Of a stretch of DNA of 64,000 nt, positions 8,763-19,300 are shown one piece after another; within the stretch, counting starts at the first letter, position 1, and each line of letters opens with the position of its first letter. Below the pieces are notes generated by a model. The model searched no databases. It was not told the origin of the DNA and saw nothing but the letters and a program-made list of their open reading frames with translations. Location: contig CM020619.1 of NCBI GenBank assembly GCA_009829735.1, positions 30,344,063 to 30,408,062 on the forward strand, in the 5' to 3' direction. This DNA is from Pyropia yezoensis (Eukaryota > Rhodophyta > Bangiophyceae > Bangiales > Bangiaceae). Both the position numbers and the translations under genes were made by a program.

Positions 8763-11700
8763 ATGGGGGCGGATCGGGCGGTTTTGGTCGCTGTCTTGGC
8801 GGCGGTGGAGGCGGTCATCGCGGCGGCGACGGCCAAGTCGACGGCGACGGAGCGGAAAGCGCTGACAGTGGCTGTCATTTCGGCCTTGTCGGCCAACCAC
8901 GGGCCGTGTACCGGCAGCGACGGGGGTGTTGGTGGTCCTCGTCGGCGGGCGGGAACGCGTTTGGCGGGGGGGGTGGGGTCTTTCCCCTCCTCGCCGGCAT
9001 CGGGCGGGGGTGGGCCCACCCCTACTCCTCTGTCCCCCGCGGCAGGTGCAGCGGCGGCGGGCAACGTGACGGCGGACGCGGTGGCGGCGGCAGCGAGCGG
9101 CACGGCGGCGGCCTCGGCGGCGGCCGAGGGCGCGGCGCCCTCCTCGGCGGCCGCAGCAAGCGGTGGGGCGTGCTCGGCGGGTGCCCCGGGCGCATCGCCC
9201 CCCTCGGGGGGGCAGAGGCTCCCCCTGCGGTGGAGGGGGGGGTAAACGCTCGGGTTACCTGGGCTGAGGCGGTCCGCCGCAGCGGCAGCCTGCGGGCGGC
9301 CGCCGAGGCAACGGTCCCGGCTGGGGGGGCAGCCGGCGGGGCGGGCCCGGCCCGCGGTGCGGCGTCGGCCGCCGCGCCAAAGACGTCGGCCGAGCGCGCG
9401 GCGGCGGCGGCCGCCGCGCTCACGCGTGTGGCCGGCCGGCGCGGGACGGTCGCCCCGTTGGCGACCGTCTACGTGGCCGGCGTGTCGCGTGACGCGCGCG
9501 CCCACCGCCTACGCTCCCTCCTGGTGGACCTGACAGGAGTGGACGCGCATGCGGTGGTGGACGTGGACCGCTTTGGCGCCACCACCGCGGTGACGCTGGT
9601 CACGGACGCTACCGAGGCGTTTTGCGCGGCGGTGCGGGGCGGCCCAGCGGCCAAGGTGCTGACCCTGCTGCCGGCCGCCGACCCGTGGTCGGCGTCGCTC
9701 CTGGGCGCGCGCCGCCGTTCCCAGCTGTCGTGTGAGGCGGCGGCGGCCACAGCGGAGGATCTTTGCCGCCGCCGCCTCGAGGCCAAGCTCGGCCAGCTGG
9801 GCACGCGGGCTGGTATGCCGCCCCACGTGCGCGCGTCGCTGCGAGCGCACGTGGAGGCGGCGCTGGCCGCGCGCCCGGCGAGCGGGAAGCCGCGGGACGG
9901 CGCTGGCGGCGTGGGCGCGGGCGCGGGGCGTGCGGCGAGGTCGGCCGCGAGCGCCGGTGGTGGCGGATCGGCCACCGCTGGTGCACGCGTGGGCCCCGCG
10001 GCGCCCGCTGACGAGAGCGGAGACAGTGTTGCTAGTGTTGCCGCCGACGCTTCGGTGTCCGGCGGCGGATCCGCTGGTGTGGAGGGCACTGGGGGTGTCG
10101 CAGCGGCGGCGGCGGCAGCCGCCGCTGAAAAGGGGGGCGAAGCGGCCGAGGCGACCGCCGCCGCACTCGAGAGTGGCGGGGGTGCGGCTGCCGTGGCGGC
10201 CGCTGGCGAGCCGGCCGGCGGCGGATCGGCCGGCAGAAGGTCCGCTGGGTGCGCAGCGGCACCCAGTGGTGGGCCACCGACCACCGCCCCCGCGGGTAAG
10301 ACCGCGCGGCGGGCCCGAAAGGGCCGACGGGGCCGTGACGGGGCAGACGGCGGCGGTGGTGGCGGTTTGGAGGTGGCTGGCGGGGCCGTGGGCGGTGGCG
10401 ACGACGCCGCGGGGAGTGCGGCCAACACGCCTGAGGGCGGGCGGGGGGCCATGGCCTCGTGCACGGACGGCCGTGCCGCCATGGCGTCTGCCCCCGGCGG
10501 CCACGCCGATAGGGACGCCCCCATGGACGTGGACGACGGGGGCGGATCGACTGACGGCCGGCCGGCCGTTGACGCAGTTGGTGGCGTTTCGGCTGGCGGC
10601 GGTTCTGGCCCGGCCTGTGCGACGGTCATCGAGACTGTGGCCGTGACCGGCCGGACGGCCAGCACGTCTGAGCGTGGGCCGTCGCGCGACCCCGCCACCG
10701 GGGGGGGGAGTGACGCGGCAGTGGGCAGCCGCGCGGCGACTGCGTCTGCCCCCGCCGTCCCAGGCGGCGGCGGTTACGGTGGTGGACCTGCGCGGGTGGG
10801 TGCCACGGGCGGGACGGCGGACGCGGCGGTTGGCGGACGTGCCACCGCCACGGCAGGCCCCGGCAAGCCACGCCAGGGGGAACACCCCAGGGGTGACGGC
10901 GCCAATTTGGCGACCGTGGACCCCGTGCCGCCGCCGCCCGACCCGCCGCTAAATACTACGGCGGGGATGGAGGGGGTGGTGATGGCGGGGGAAAGGGATT
11001 TTGCACCCCTTCTCGGGACGGCCGCGGTGCCGTCAATCTCAACGGCCGGCGGCACTGCCGCCGCGCCGCCCGACACAGCCACACCACGCCGTCCGCTTGC
11101 AGCGGAGAGTTTCGGCTGGCCGCGCCGGGCCGCAGCGCCCGCGCAGCCGCTGGCTGCCTCCACGCCGACGGATGCCAGCGCCCCCCCAGCGACAGGCGCA
11201 GCTGCAGCCGCCATGGCCCCTGCCGCACGGCGGCCGCCGGCGCCCACCGATGCCCCGACGGCGTCCTCAGCCTCGGCGGCCTCAGCCGAGGGGGCGTGCA
11301 TGCCGCCCCCCCCGGCGCCGATCCCCCCGACCCTGGCCGCGGCCACGGCGCTGGCGGCGGCGGTGCGTGTCCCCGGCCTGCCCCCACGAGCTGCCGTCAA
11401 GGCGACCCGCCGCAAGCGGGTGCGGGGCACGGCCACCGCCGACGGCGCAGCAGCCGCCGACGCTACCACGCGCCGCACCGCTGGCACTGCGCCGGGCGTG
11501 GCGCCGGCGAGGGCGATCGCCAAGGTGCGATCCCGCGCCGCCGCCCCGGCGACTCCACGCTTCCACCCGCCCCCTGCAGCGGGGGACACGGACGTCCCCA
11601 CCACGCCAGCCAATGAGCTGGCGCGGGCGGCCGTCCTCCCGACGTCGGCGTGGCCGACGGCCGCGGCTGGCGGGGCGGACGCCCAGATCGGGGGGGTGAC

Positions 11701-11821
11701 CGCCGATGCGGCCACGCCGGACGACCCCCCCGCCACCGCATCCTCGACGGCGGCCGCGGCGGCCTCACCGGCAGCGGCTGGCACCCCCCCCAACGTTAGC
11801 GACGAGCGTCGCCATGAGTGA
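8763..11821 (+). CDS. LINE copy 1 ORF1 (Ala/Gly-rich, RRM-like segment), one frame change
   Basis: Starts at ATG 8763 (MGADRAVLVAVLAAVEA) and ends at the TGA at 11819. About 1,000 codons, very rich in Ala, Gly and Pro. A segment near 9460-9690 (VYVAGVSRDARAHRLRSLL ... AVTLVTDATEAFCAAVRG) has the beta-alpha-beta-beta-alpha-beta look of an RRM, as in many LINE ORF1 proteins that bind element RNA. The C-terminal part has a basic stretch (KATRRKRVRG). The frame changes once near 9200-9240, where a C-run is one base shorter than in copy 4; this could be real or a base-calling error. The stop overlaps the ORF2 start as ATGAGTGA. Confidence 0.65.
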
Positions 11822-14800
11822 CGCTCGCGGGGGGGGGGGGGAGAGGCGGCCGGGGACCCCGCAGGGGGGGGCAGGCCGGCGCTGGAGTGCCACCCACAGG
11901 TGGGGGGGCACAGGGGGCTCCACCCACTGGGGTGGGGGCCCCCCCTGGGGAAGGCGGGGGGGGCCACGACGCGGTGCGGGAGCGGCTGGCCACCACTACG
12001 GTCTGTCCGGTGGCGGGCTGCGTGGAGAGGCTGGAGTGGGGGGTGACGTCGCAGGGGGGCATGGTCCACCTGCGACGCGCACACCTCCTCTCCGAGGTGC
12101 CGGCTGAGGTGGTTGCCGCGCTGCGGCTCAAGGCGTGCCGCTTCTGTGGGCACGCCTGGGAGGCGGAGAGGCGCATGGGGGCCAAGTCCCCCCTCTCTGC
12201 CCACGAGCCGCAGTGCCGGCTCAACCCCAAGCAGGTGCGCCACCGCTGGGCGGCGGCGGCGGCAGCTGGAGGCGGCGCGACGGACGCCAGCGGGGCGGGC
12301 AGCGGCAGCGGAAACGGGACGGCGACGGACGCGGCGGTGCTCAACCTCTTCGACAAGGACCACGCTGAGTGGCGGCGACGACTTTCTACCTTCCTGACCT
12401 TTGTGGCGCCCCCCGGCGCGGACTGGGCTCCGCTCGTGGCGTCCGGGGCACGCACGGTGGCGCACGTGCCGCACGTGCTGCTGGCGTCGTGGCGCCGGCT
12501 GGGAGCGGCGGCACTGGACTGGGCGCGGGTGGAGCCGCGGCAGCAGCACGCCTGGCTATGGCTGCTGGTGCTGCCGTCCCTCCTGCTCCACGTTCCCACC
12601 GCTGACCCCAAGCGGCGACACACTCCGCTGTCGCGCTTGGCTCGCGCGGCGGCGGTGCTGGATGGCGACTTTGCGGCGGCCCTGGCGGACCGCGACGCGG
12701 GGATCTGGCGGCCGCCCCCCTCTGGACAGGTGGGCACGGCCATTGGCACGGGGGCACCCAACGCGGGCCGGGGCGGCCGTCGCGCACGCGGCGCCGACGC
12801 AGGGGCCACACGACGGCCGACGGCGGCGCAGCGGCGGGCGCTGCGGCTAGTAGTGGCCGGGCGCCTCAGCGCCGCCGCCCGCGCCCTGACCGGCGATCCG
12901 CCGGCCCTGCGCACGCTGGAGGTCTGGCTGAAGGCACTGCGGCTGTTTCCCCGCGCCGGGCCCGGCCAGGCGACGCCCGCCTCGGTTGAGGCGGAATTTG
13001 CTGCGTCCCTTGCCCGGGCAGCCGAGTTCGGCGGCCGGGCCACGACACGCCGCCACGTCAGCCGGGAGGCGGTCACGCTGGCCATCCGGTCGGCGCCGCG
13101 GCGGTCGGCGCCCGGCCCCTCAGGGCTCCGGATGGAGCACCTGTGGGCGCTGGGTGACGCGGGCCGCGACGCCCTGGTCGGCGTGGTCTCCCTCATGGTG
13201 GGTGAGACGTCGGTCACGTGGGTGCCCGACGCCGCCAAGCGTGCCCTCGCCGGCGCCGACCTCTTGCTGCTGCGCAAGCCCGGCGGCGAAGACGCCGACG
13301 GGCTGCCCAAGCTGCGGCCCATCGGCATGCCGGAGGTGTTGCGCAAGCTGGCAGCGTCGGCGCTGGCGGGGACGGTGCGATCGGCGGCGGCGGAGCTGCT
13401 GGGGCCGCTCCAGCTGGGGGTGGGGGTGCCCAACGCGTGCGAGCGGGTCATCCACGCGTTAGAGGCCCACCTTGGGAGCAACCCCGACCACGCGGTGGCG
13501 CAGCTAGACTTCAGGAACGCCTTCAACAACGTGGCTCGTGCCGCAGCGAAGGCGTTCCTGAGCCGAGGCCTCCCCGTCGTCAACCACTACATGGAGTGGG
13601 TGTACGGCGGGGAGGGGCCACGCGTGTACGGCTGGGAGGACCCCGAGGGGGTCAACCACCAGCGGCTGTGGCTGACGGCCGAGCGGGGCGCCCAACAGGG
13701 CGACCCGCTCGGCCCCCTCTTGCATGCGGCGGCGCTGGCGCTCGTGCTGGACAGGGTCCGCGCAGCGTACCCCCACCTTTTTCTGGCCGCGTTCCACGAC
13801 GACGTGGTTGCAGCGGGCCCCCCCGACACGCTGGCCCGCCTGGTGGCCGACGCCGGCGAGTGGGGCGCCGGCATTGACGCCGAGCTGGCGCCTCACAAGT
13901 GTGTGGGATGGTCCCCCGCTGGGGCGCCTGCGCCGCCTGGGTGGGTTGGCGCGTGGAGCACCGAGGGGCTGTTGCAGTTCTCCGTCCCCCTCGGCTCGCA
14001 CGCGTACGTCACCGACGCGGTGGACAAGCTGGCGGACGAGATGAGAGAGCTGACGGACGCCATCGTGGCGCTCCCGCCCACCGCCCTCCAGGCGCAGCTG
14101 CTGCTGCTGCGGCTGACGGCTGGCCCCCGCTCCAACTTTTGGATGCGGGGGCTGCCGCTCGTGGCTGGCGCGCGGCTTGCGGCGTCGGTAGACCGCGACG
14201 CGCGCCGCGCGCTGGTCGCGCTGCTGTGCGACGCCCGTGACGCGGAGGCGACGCGGGAGGTGCTGTGCGCGCGGGCGGCCCTGCCGGTCTCCATGGGGGG
14301 CCTTGGGGTGGGGGGGCTCGCGCGGGTGCTGCCCGCTGCCGCACTGGCCTCATGGGTCAGCGCGCTGCGGGAGGGCCGCCTGGACTTCCAGGCCCTGGCC
14401 GCAATATTTGTGGCCTTGGGCGGCGTGCCGCCCCCGGCCGCTGCTGAGGCTGACGCGCCACGCCTGGCGCCGGCTGCCGGCACGCCGGCCGCGCCCCCCC
14501 CGGCGCCCAGCGCAGCGCCGCCTGCCGCGGCCACGCCGCCGCTGGCGCGGGGTCCTCAAGCGGGGGCCACCCTGGCAGTTGCGGCGGGGGGAGCCCGCGA
14601 CGTGGCGGCGGGTCTTGTGACGCGGGTCGCAGCCCCCCGCTCCCCACCTCCCACCGGCGTCGAATTTCGGCCGGTGCTGGGGGGGCGCACTGGCCGCCGC
14701 CGCCGCGGGGCCGCACGCGCCCAGAGCTTCCCCGCTGGCACTGCCGCGTGCCGTGCAACAGACGCGGGGCTTGCCGCTGGCGGGAGGCCACAGCTGCCAC

Positions 14801-15261
14801 AGCCGTCACCGCCGCCGTCGAGGCTGCCGCCGCCGCTGACAGCGACCTGCGCTCCTGTGGGGCGGCCCAGAGGAGTGGGACGGGGTCGGGGGAGGCAGCC
14901 GCGGCTCTTTCTCTGGCGGGGGCGCGACGGGGAGTGGGTGGAGGAGGAGCAGCCCCCCCTCGTCGACGACGACGACGATTGCGAGCCGCCGCCGACGCCC
15001 CCCCCCCCCCCCCCCAGCCGCTTTCTCTGCCGCCTTCCGGCGCGCAGGAGCTGGTGCGGGACCTGGTGGGGCTCCTGGACGCGCACAAGGCTCACGCGGT
15101 TGCCCCTGAGCAGGGGGACCTGTGGCGGACGCCGCCTGCTGGGGGCGGGGGGAGCGGGGGGGGCGCCGAGCGGGCGAGCACCCGTCGGCGAGCTGCCGCC
15201 TGCCGGGGGGAAGAGGAGTGTGGCTTCGGTGCGATCACCGACGACACGGCCGATGGCCTAA
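11814..15261 (+). CDS. LINE copy 1 ORF2: zinc fingers and reverse transcriptase
   Basis: The ATG at 11814 lies in the ORF1 stop (ATGAGTGA). A G13 run follows, after which the coding frame is the one open from 11818, so the start is in frame only if the run is one base longer, as in copy 3. The product has a C2H2 finger (CPVAGC ... HLRRAH), a second CxxC...H...C finger (CRFCGHAW ... HEPQC), a Trp/Leu-rich linker (WLWLLVLPSLLLH) and reverse transcriptase blocks: KLRPIGMPEVLRKL, motif A QLDFRNAFNNV, motif B QQGDPLGPLLHA, motif C FHDDVV (His where most LINEs have Ala). The useful frame leaves for the endonuclease frame at the C18 tract (14998-15015). Confidence 0.8.
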
Positions 15262-16274
15262 ATGGCCCGACGCCACACTCCTCCTTCACCTGGAAGGCGC
15301 TGCTTGCCGGGGAGGTGCCTGCCTCGCAGCGGGACCTCTCTCGCCCCGCCCAAGCTGCGGCGCGGGCCCGCCTGTGGGCGGAGCTGCCGGTCAGCGGTCG
15401 GGCGGGCCTGGCGGCGTGTCAGGGGCACGGCGCCGGCCTCTGGCTGTCGGCACTGCCGACGCCCGGTCCCTTTGGGACTGCCATTCCGGAGGCCGCCATG
15501 CGCGTGGCGGTGCGGATGTGGCTGGGCGTGAGCCCCCGGTCGGTGCCGCCCCCGCAGCGATGCCGCTGCGGGGCGGATGCGGATGCGGCCGGGCGCCACT
15601 TTCTGGAGCCCTGCTCTGAGCAGGAGGGACGCACCGGCCGCATCCACAACCGCATCACCTACCTGGTGGTGGCGGCGCTGCGGCGGGCGCCAGCGTGGGC
15701 AGAGGCGCGGGCAGAGGTGGGGCTGGATGGGGCCCGCGCCTCTCTCCGCCCCGACCTCCGCGCCGTCGAGGCGGCGACGGGGGTGGTGACGTGGGGGGAC
15801 GTCTCGGTAGCGTCCCCCTTTGCGGCGCGGGTGCAGCCACGGGCGGTGGCGACACCCATGGTGCCGGTGGCCGCGGTGGCCCGGGAGGCAGACAAGGTTC
15901 ACCATTATGGTGCCTCTCTGCCCTCCGGCCCGCCGCGGCACGAGTTTACTCCCCTCGTGTGGGAGCAGTTTGGCCGCGTTGGGCCCGCCACGGCGCGATG
16001 GCTCAAGGAGGCGCTGGCAGGCCCAGGCCTGGCGGCGCTGCGGACGGGGCTGCGGACGGACGTGTCCGTCGCCTTGTGGCGCTCGCACGCGCGGGCGGTG
16101 GCCGACGGCTACGCCCGCTGCTTTGCGGTGGACGACCCGGCCGCTGTGCTGGGTAGGGACTTGGGCTGGGAGGGGGAGGGGGGACCGGGTCGAGAGTTTG
16201 TTTGGGAGATTAGGGGCCTTTGCGGCCCCTACTTTCATCGGTCAGGAGGAGTTTATCCTTATCGATTACCCTGA
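15016..16274 (+). CDS. LINE copy 1 C-terminal endonuclease frame
   Basis: This frame is one base back from ORF2 and continues its domain order. It encodes the CCHC motif CRCGADADAAGRHFLEPC, then RIHNRITYLVV, RPDL and GDVSVASP, and ADKVHHY. Together these match the restriction-like (PD-(D/E)xK) endonuclease that site-specific LINEs use to nick their target. It has no start codon of its own at the right place, so it should be made as a fusion with the reverse transcriptase. Copy 1 has one G fewer than copies 2b and 3 in a run near 16180, which alters its last residues and runs it on to 16274; copies 2b to 4 end in ...RVCLGD at the TAG just before the 3' hairpin. Confidence 0.75.
16212..16230 (+). 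other. LINE 3' UTR hairpin, copy 1
   Basis: Seven-base-pair stem AGGGGCC/GGCCCCT with a five-base loop, about 50 bases before the 3' junction. It recurs at 25927, 33576 and 41231; copy 4 changes only the loop. In site-specific LINEs the 3' UTR fold is what the reverse transcriptase recognises, so this is a candidate for that role. Confidence 0.6.
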
Positions 16275-16279
16275 ATAAA

Positions 16280-16322
16280 CAGAGATGACACACGTACAAT
16301 CCGAAGAGTACCACTTTTTTTT
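16280..16322 (+). repeat. U6 3' half at the copy 1 / copy 2a junction
   Basis: Identical to bases 8632-8674 of the U6 gene: CAGAGATGACACAC through the T8 run. It follows the LINE 3' end (AATAAA) directly and lacks the U6 5' half, so it cannot encode U6. Read as a target-site duplication. Confidence 0.9.
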
Positions 16323-19300
16323 GGTATTTTTTTGGTGTGTTGAGCTACGGAGTGGTGGGGGGGGGGTGTGACTCACCCCCCCATCGCTTTTGTTTGCGTG
16401 GGGAAGCGGTATGGGGGCGGATCGGGCGGTTTTGGTCGCTGTCTTGGCGGCGGTGGAGGCGGTCATCGCGGCGGCGACGGCCAAGTCGACGGCGACGGAG
16501 CGGAAAGCGCTGACAGTGGCTGTCATTTCGGCCTTGTCGGCCAACCACGGGCCGTGTACCGGCAGCGACGGGGGTGTTGGTGGTCCTCGTCGGCGGGCGG
16601 GAACGCGTTTGGCGGGGGGGTGGGGTCTTTCCCCTCCTCGCCGGCATCGGGCGGGGGTGGGCCCACCCCTACTCCTCTGTCCCCCGCGGCAGGTGCAGCG
16701 GCGGCGGGCAACGTGACGGCGGACGCGGTGGCGGCGGCAGCGAGCGGCACGGCGGCGGCCTCGGCGGCGGCCGAGGGCGCGGCGCCCTCCTCGGCGGCCG
16801 CAGCAAGCGGTGGGGCGTGCTCGGCGGGTGCCCCGGGCGCATCGCCCCCCCTCGGGGGGGCAGAGGCTCCCCCTGCGGTGGAGGGGGGGTAAACGCTCGG
16901 GTTACCTGGGCTGAGGCGGTCCGCCGCAGCGGCAGCCTGCGGGCGGCCGCCGAGGCAACGGTCCCGGCTGGGGGGGCAGCCGGCGGGGCGGGCCCGGCCC
17001 GCGGTGCGGCGTCGGCCGCCGCGCCAAAGACGTCGGCCGAGCGCGCGGCGGCGGCGGCCGCCGCGCTCACGCGTGTGGCCGGCCGGCGCGGGACGGTCGC
17101 CCCGTTGGCGACCGTCTACGTGGCCGGCGTGTCGCGTGACGCGCGCGCCCACCGCCTACGCTCCCTCCTGGTGGACCTGACAGGAGTGGACGCGCATGCG
17201 GTGGTGGACGTGGACCGCTTTGGCGCCACCACCGCGGTGACGCTGGTCACGGACGCTACCGAGGCGTTTTGCGCGGCGGTGCGGGGCGGCCCAGCGGCCA
17301 AGGTGCTGACCCTGCTGCCGGCCGCCGACCCGTGGTCGGCGTCGCTCCTGGGCGCGCGCCGCCGTTCCCAGCTGTCGTGTGAGGCGGCGGCGGCCACAGC
17401 GGAGGATCTTTGCCGCCGCCGCCTCGAGGCCAAGCTCGGCCAGCTGGGCACGCGGGCTGGTATGCCGCCCCACGTGCGCGCGTCGCTGCGAGCGCACGTG
17501 GAGGCGGCGCTGGCCGCGCGCCCGGCGAGCGGGAAGCCGCGGGACGGCGCTGGCGGCGTGGGCGCGGGCGCGGGGCGTGCGGCGAGGTCGGCCGCGAGCG
17601 CCGGTGGTGGCGGATCGGCCACCGCTGGTGCACGCGTGGGCCCCGCGGCGCCCGCTGACGAGAGCGGAGACAGTGTTGCTAGTGTTGCCGCCGACGCTTC
17701 GGTGTCCGGCGGCGGATCCGCTGGTGTGGAGGGCACTGGGGGTGTCGCAGCGGCGGCGGCGGCAGCCGCCGCTGAAAAGGGGGGCGAAGCGGCCGAGGCG
17801 ACCGCCGCCGCACTCGAGAGTGGCGGGGGTGCGGCTGCCGTGGCGGCCGCTGGCGAGCCGGCCGGCGGCGGATCGGCCGGCAGAAGGTCCGCTGGGTGCG
17901 CAGCGGCACCCAGTGGTGGGCCACCGACCACCGCCCCCGCGGGTAAGACCGCGCGGCGGGCCCGAAAGGGCCGACGGGGCCGTGACGGGGCAGACGGCGG
18001 CGGTGGTGGCGGTTTGGAGGTGGCTGGCGGGGCCGTGGGCGGTGGCGACGACGCCGCGGGGAGTGCGGCCAACACGCCTGAGGGCGGGCGGGGGGCCATG
18101 GCCTCGTGCACGGACGGCCGTGCCGCCATGGCGTCTGCCCCCGGCGGCCACGCCGATAGGGACGCCCCCATGGACGTGGACGACGGGGGCGGATCGACTG
18201 ACGGCCGGCCGGCCGTTGACGCAGTTGGTGGCGTTTCGGCTGGCGGCGGTTCTGGCCCGGCCTGTGCGACGGTCATCGAGACTGTGGCCGTGACCGGCCG
18301 GACGGCCAGCACGTCTGAGCGTGGGCCGTCGCGCGACCCCGCCACCGGGGGGGGGAGTGACGCGGCAGTGGGCAGCCGCGCGGCGACTGCGTCTGCCCCC
18401 GCCGTCCCAGGCGGCGGCGGTTACGGTGGTGGACCTGCGCGGGTGGGTGCCACGGGCGGGACGGCGGACGCGGCGGTTGGCGGACGTGCCACCGCCACGG
18501 CAGGCCCCGGCAAGCCACGCCAGGGGGAACACCCCAGGGGTGACGGCGCCAATTTGGCGACCGTGGACCCCGTGCCGCCGCCGCCCGACCCGCCGCTAAA
18601 TACTACGGCGGGGATGGAGGGGGTGGTGATGGCGGGGGAAAGGGATTTTGCACCCCTTCTCGGGACGGCCGCGGTGCCGTCAATCTCAACGGCCGGCGGC
18701 ACTGCCGCCGCGCCGCCCGACACAGCCACACCACGCCGTCCGCTTGCAGCGGAGAGTTTCGGCTGGCCGCGCCGGGCCGCAGCGCCCGCGCAGCCGCTGG
18801 CTGCCTCCACGCCGACGGATGCCAGCGCCCCCCCAGCGACAGGCGCAGCTGCAGCCGCCATGGCCCCTGCCGCACGGCGGCCGCCGGCGCCCACCGATGC
18901 CCCGACGGCGTCCTCAGCCTCGGCGGCCTCAGCCGAGGGGGCGTGCATGCCGCCCCCCCCGGCGCCGATCCCCCCGACCCTGGCCGCGGCCACGGCGCTG
19001 GCGGCGGCGGTGCGTGTCCCCGGCCTGCCCCCACGAGCTGCCGTCAAGGCGACCCGCCGCAAGCGGGTGCGGGGCACGGCCACCGCCGACGGCGCAGCAG
19101 CCGCCGACGCTACCACGCGCCGCACCGCTGGCACTGCGCCGGGCGTGGCGCCGGCGAGGGCGATCGCCAAGGTGCGATCCCGCGCCGCCGCCCCGGCGAC
19201 TCCACGCTTCCACCCGCCCCCTGCAGCGGGGGACACGGACGTCCCCACCACGCCAGCCAATGAGCTGGCGCGGGCGGCCGTCCTCCCGACGTCGGCGTGG

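Larger units (their letters stand above)
8675..16279 (+). mobile_element. U6-associated non-LTR retrotransposon (LINE), copy 1, nearly whole
   Basis: Full-length unit of about 7.6 kb behind the intact U6. Order: 5' UTR with a G/C hairpin, ORF1, ORF2 (zinc fingers and reverse transcriptase), C-terminal endonuclease frame, 3' UTR with a hairpin, and a 3' end ...CTGAATAAA joined directly to the 3' half of U6. It belongs with the non-LTR elements that use a restriction-like endonuclease (R2, NeSL, Utopia and kin); the clade is not resolved by eye. The exact 5' boundary between U6-derived sequence and element cannot be fixed here because all copies share the flank. Reading frames are interrupted only at long G or C runs. 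Copy 1 differs from copies 2a to 3 by rare substitutions. Confidence 0.9.

Noticed and set aside
10774-12549. Long minus-strand frames in the LINE copies (for example 591 codons here, 595 codons at 11796-13583)
   Set aside because: GC-rich coding DNA has few stops in any frame. These frames lie opposite ORF1 and the reverse transcriptase, have no recognisable domains, and recur only because the LINE recurs.
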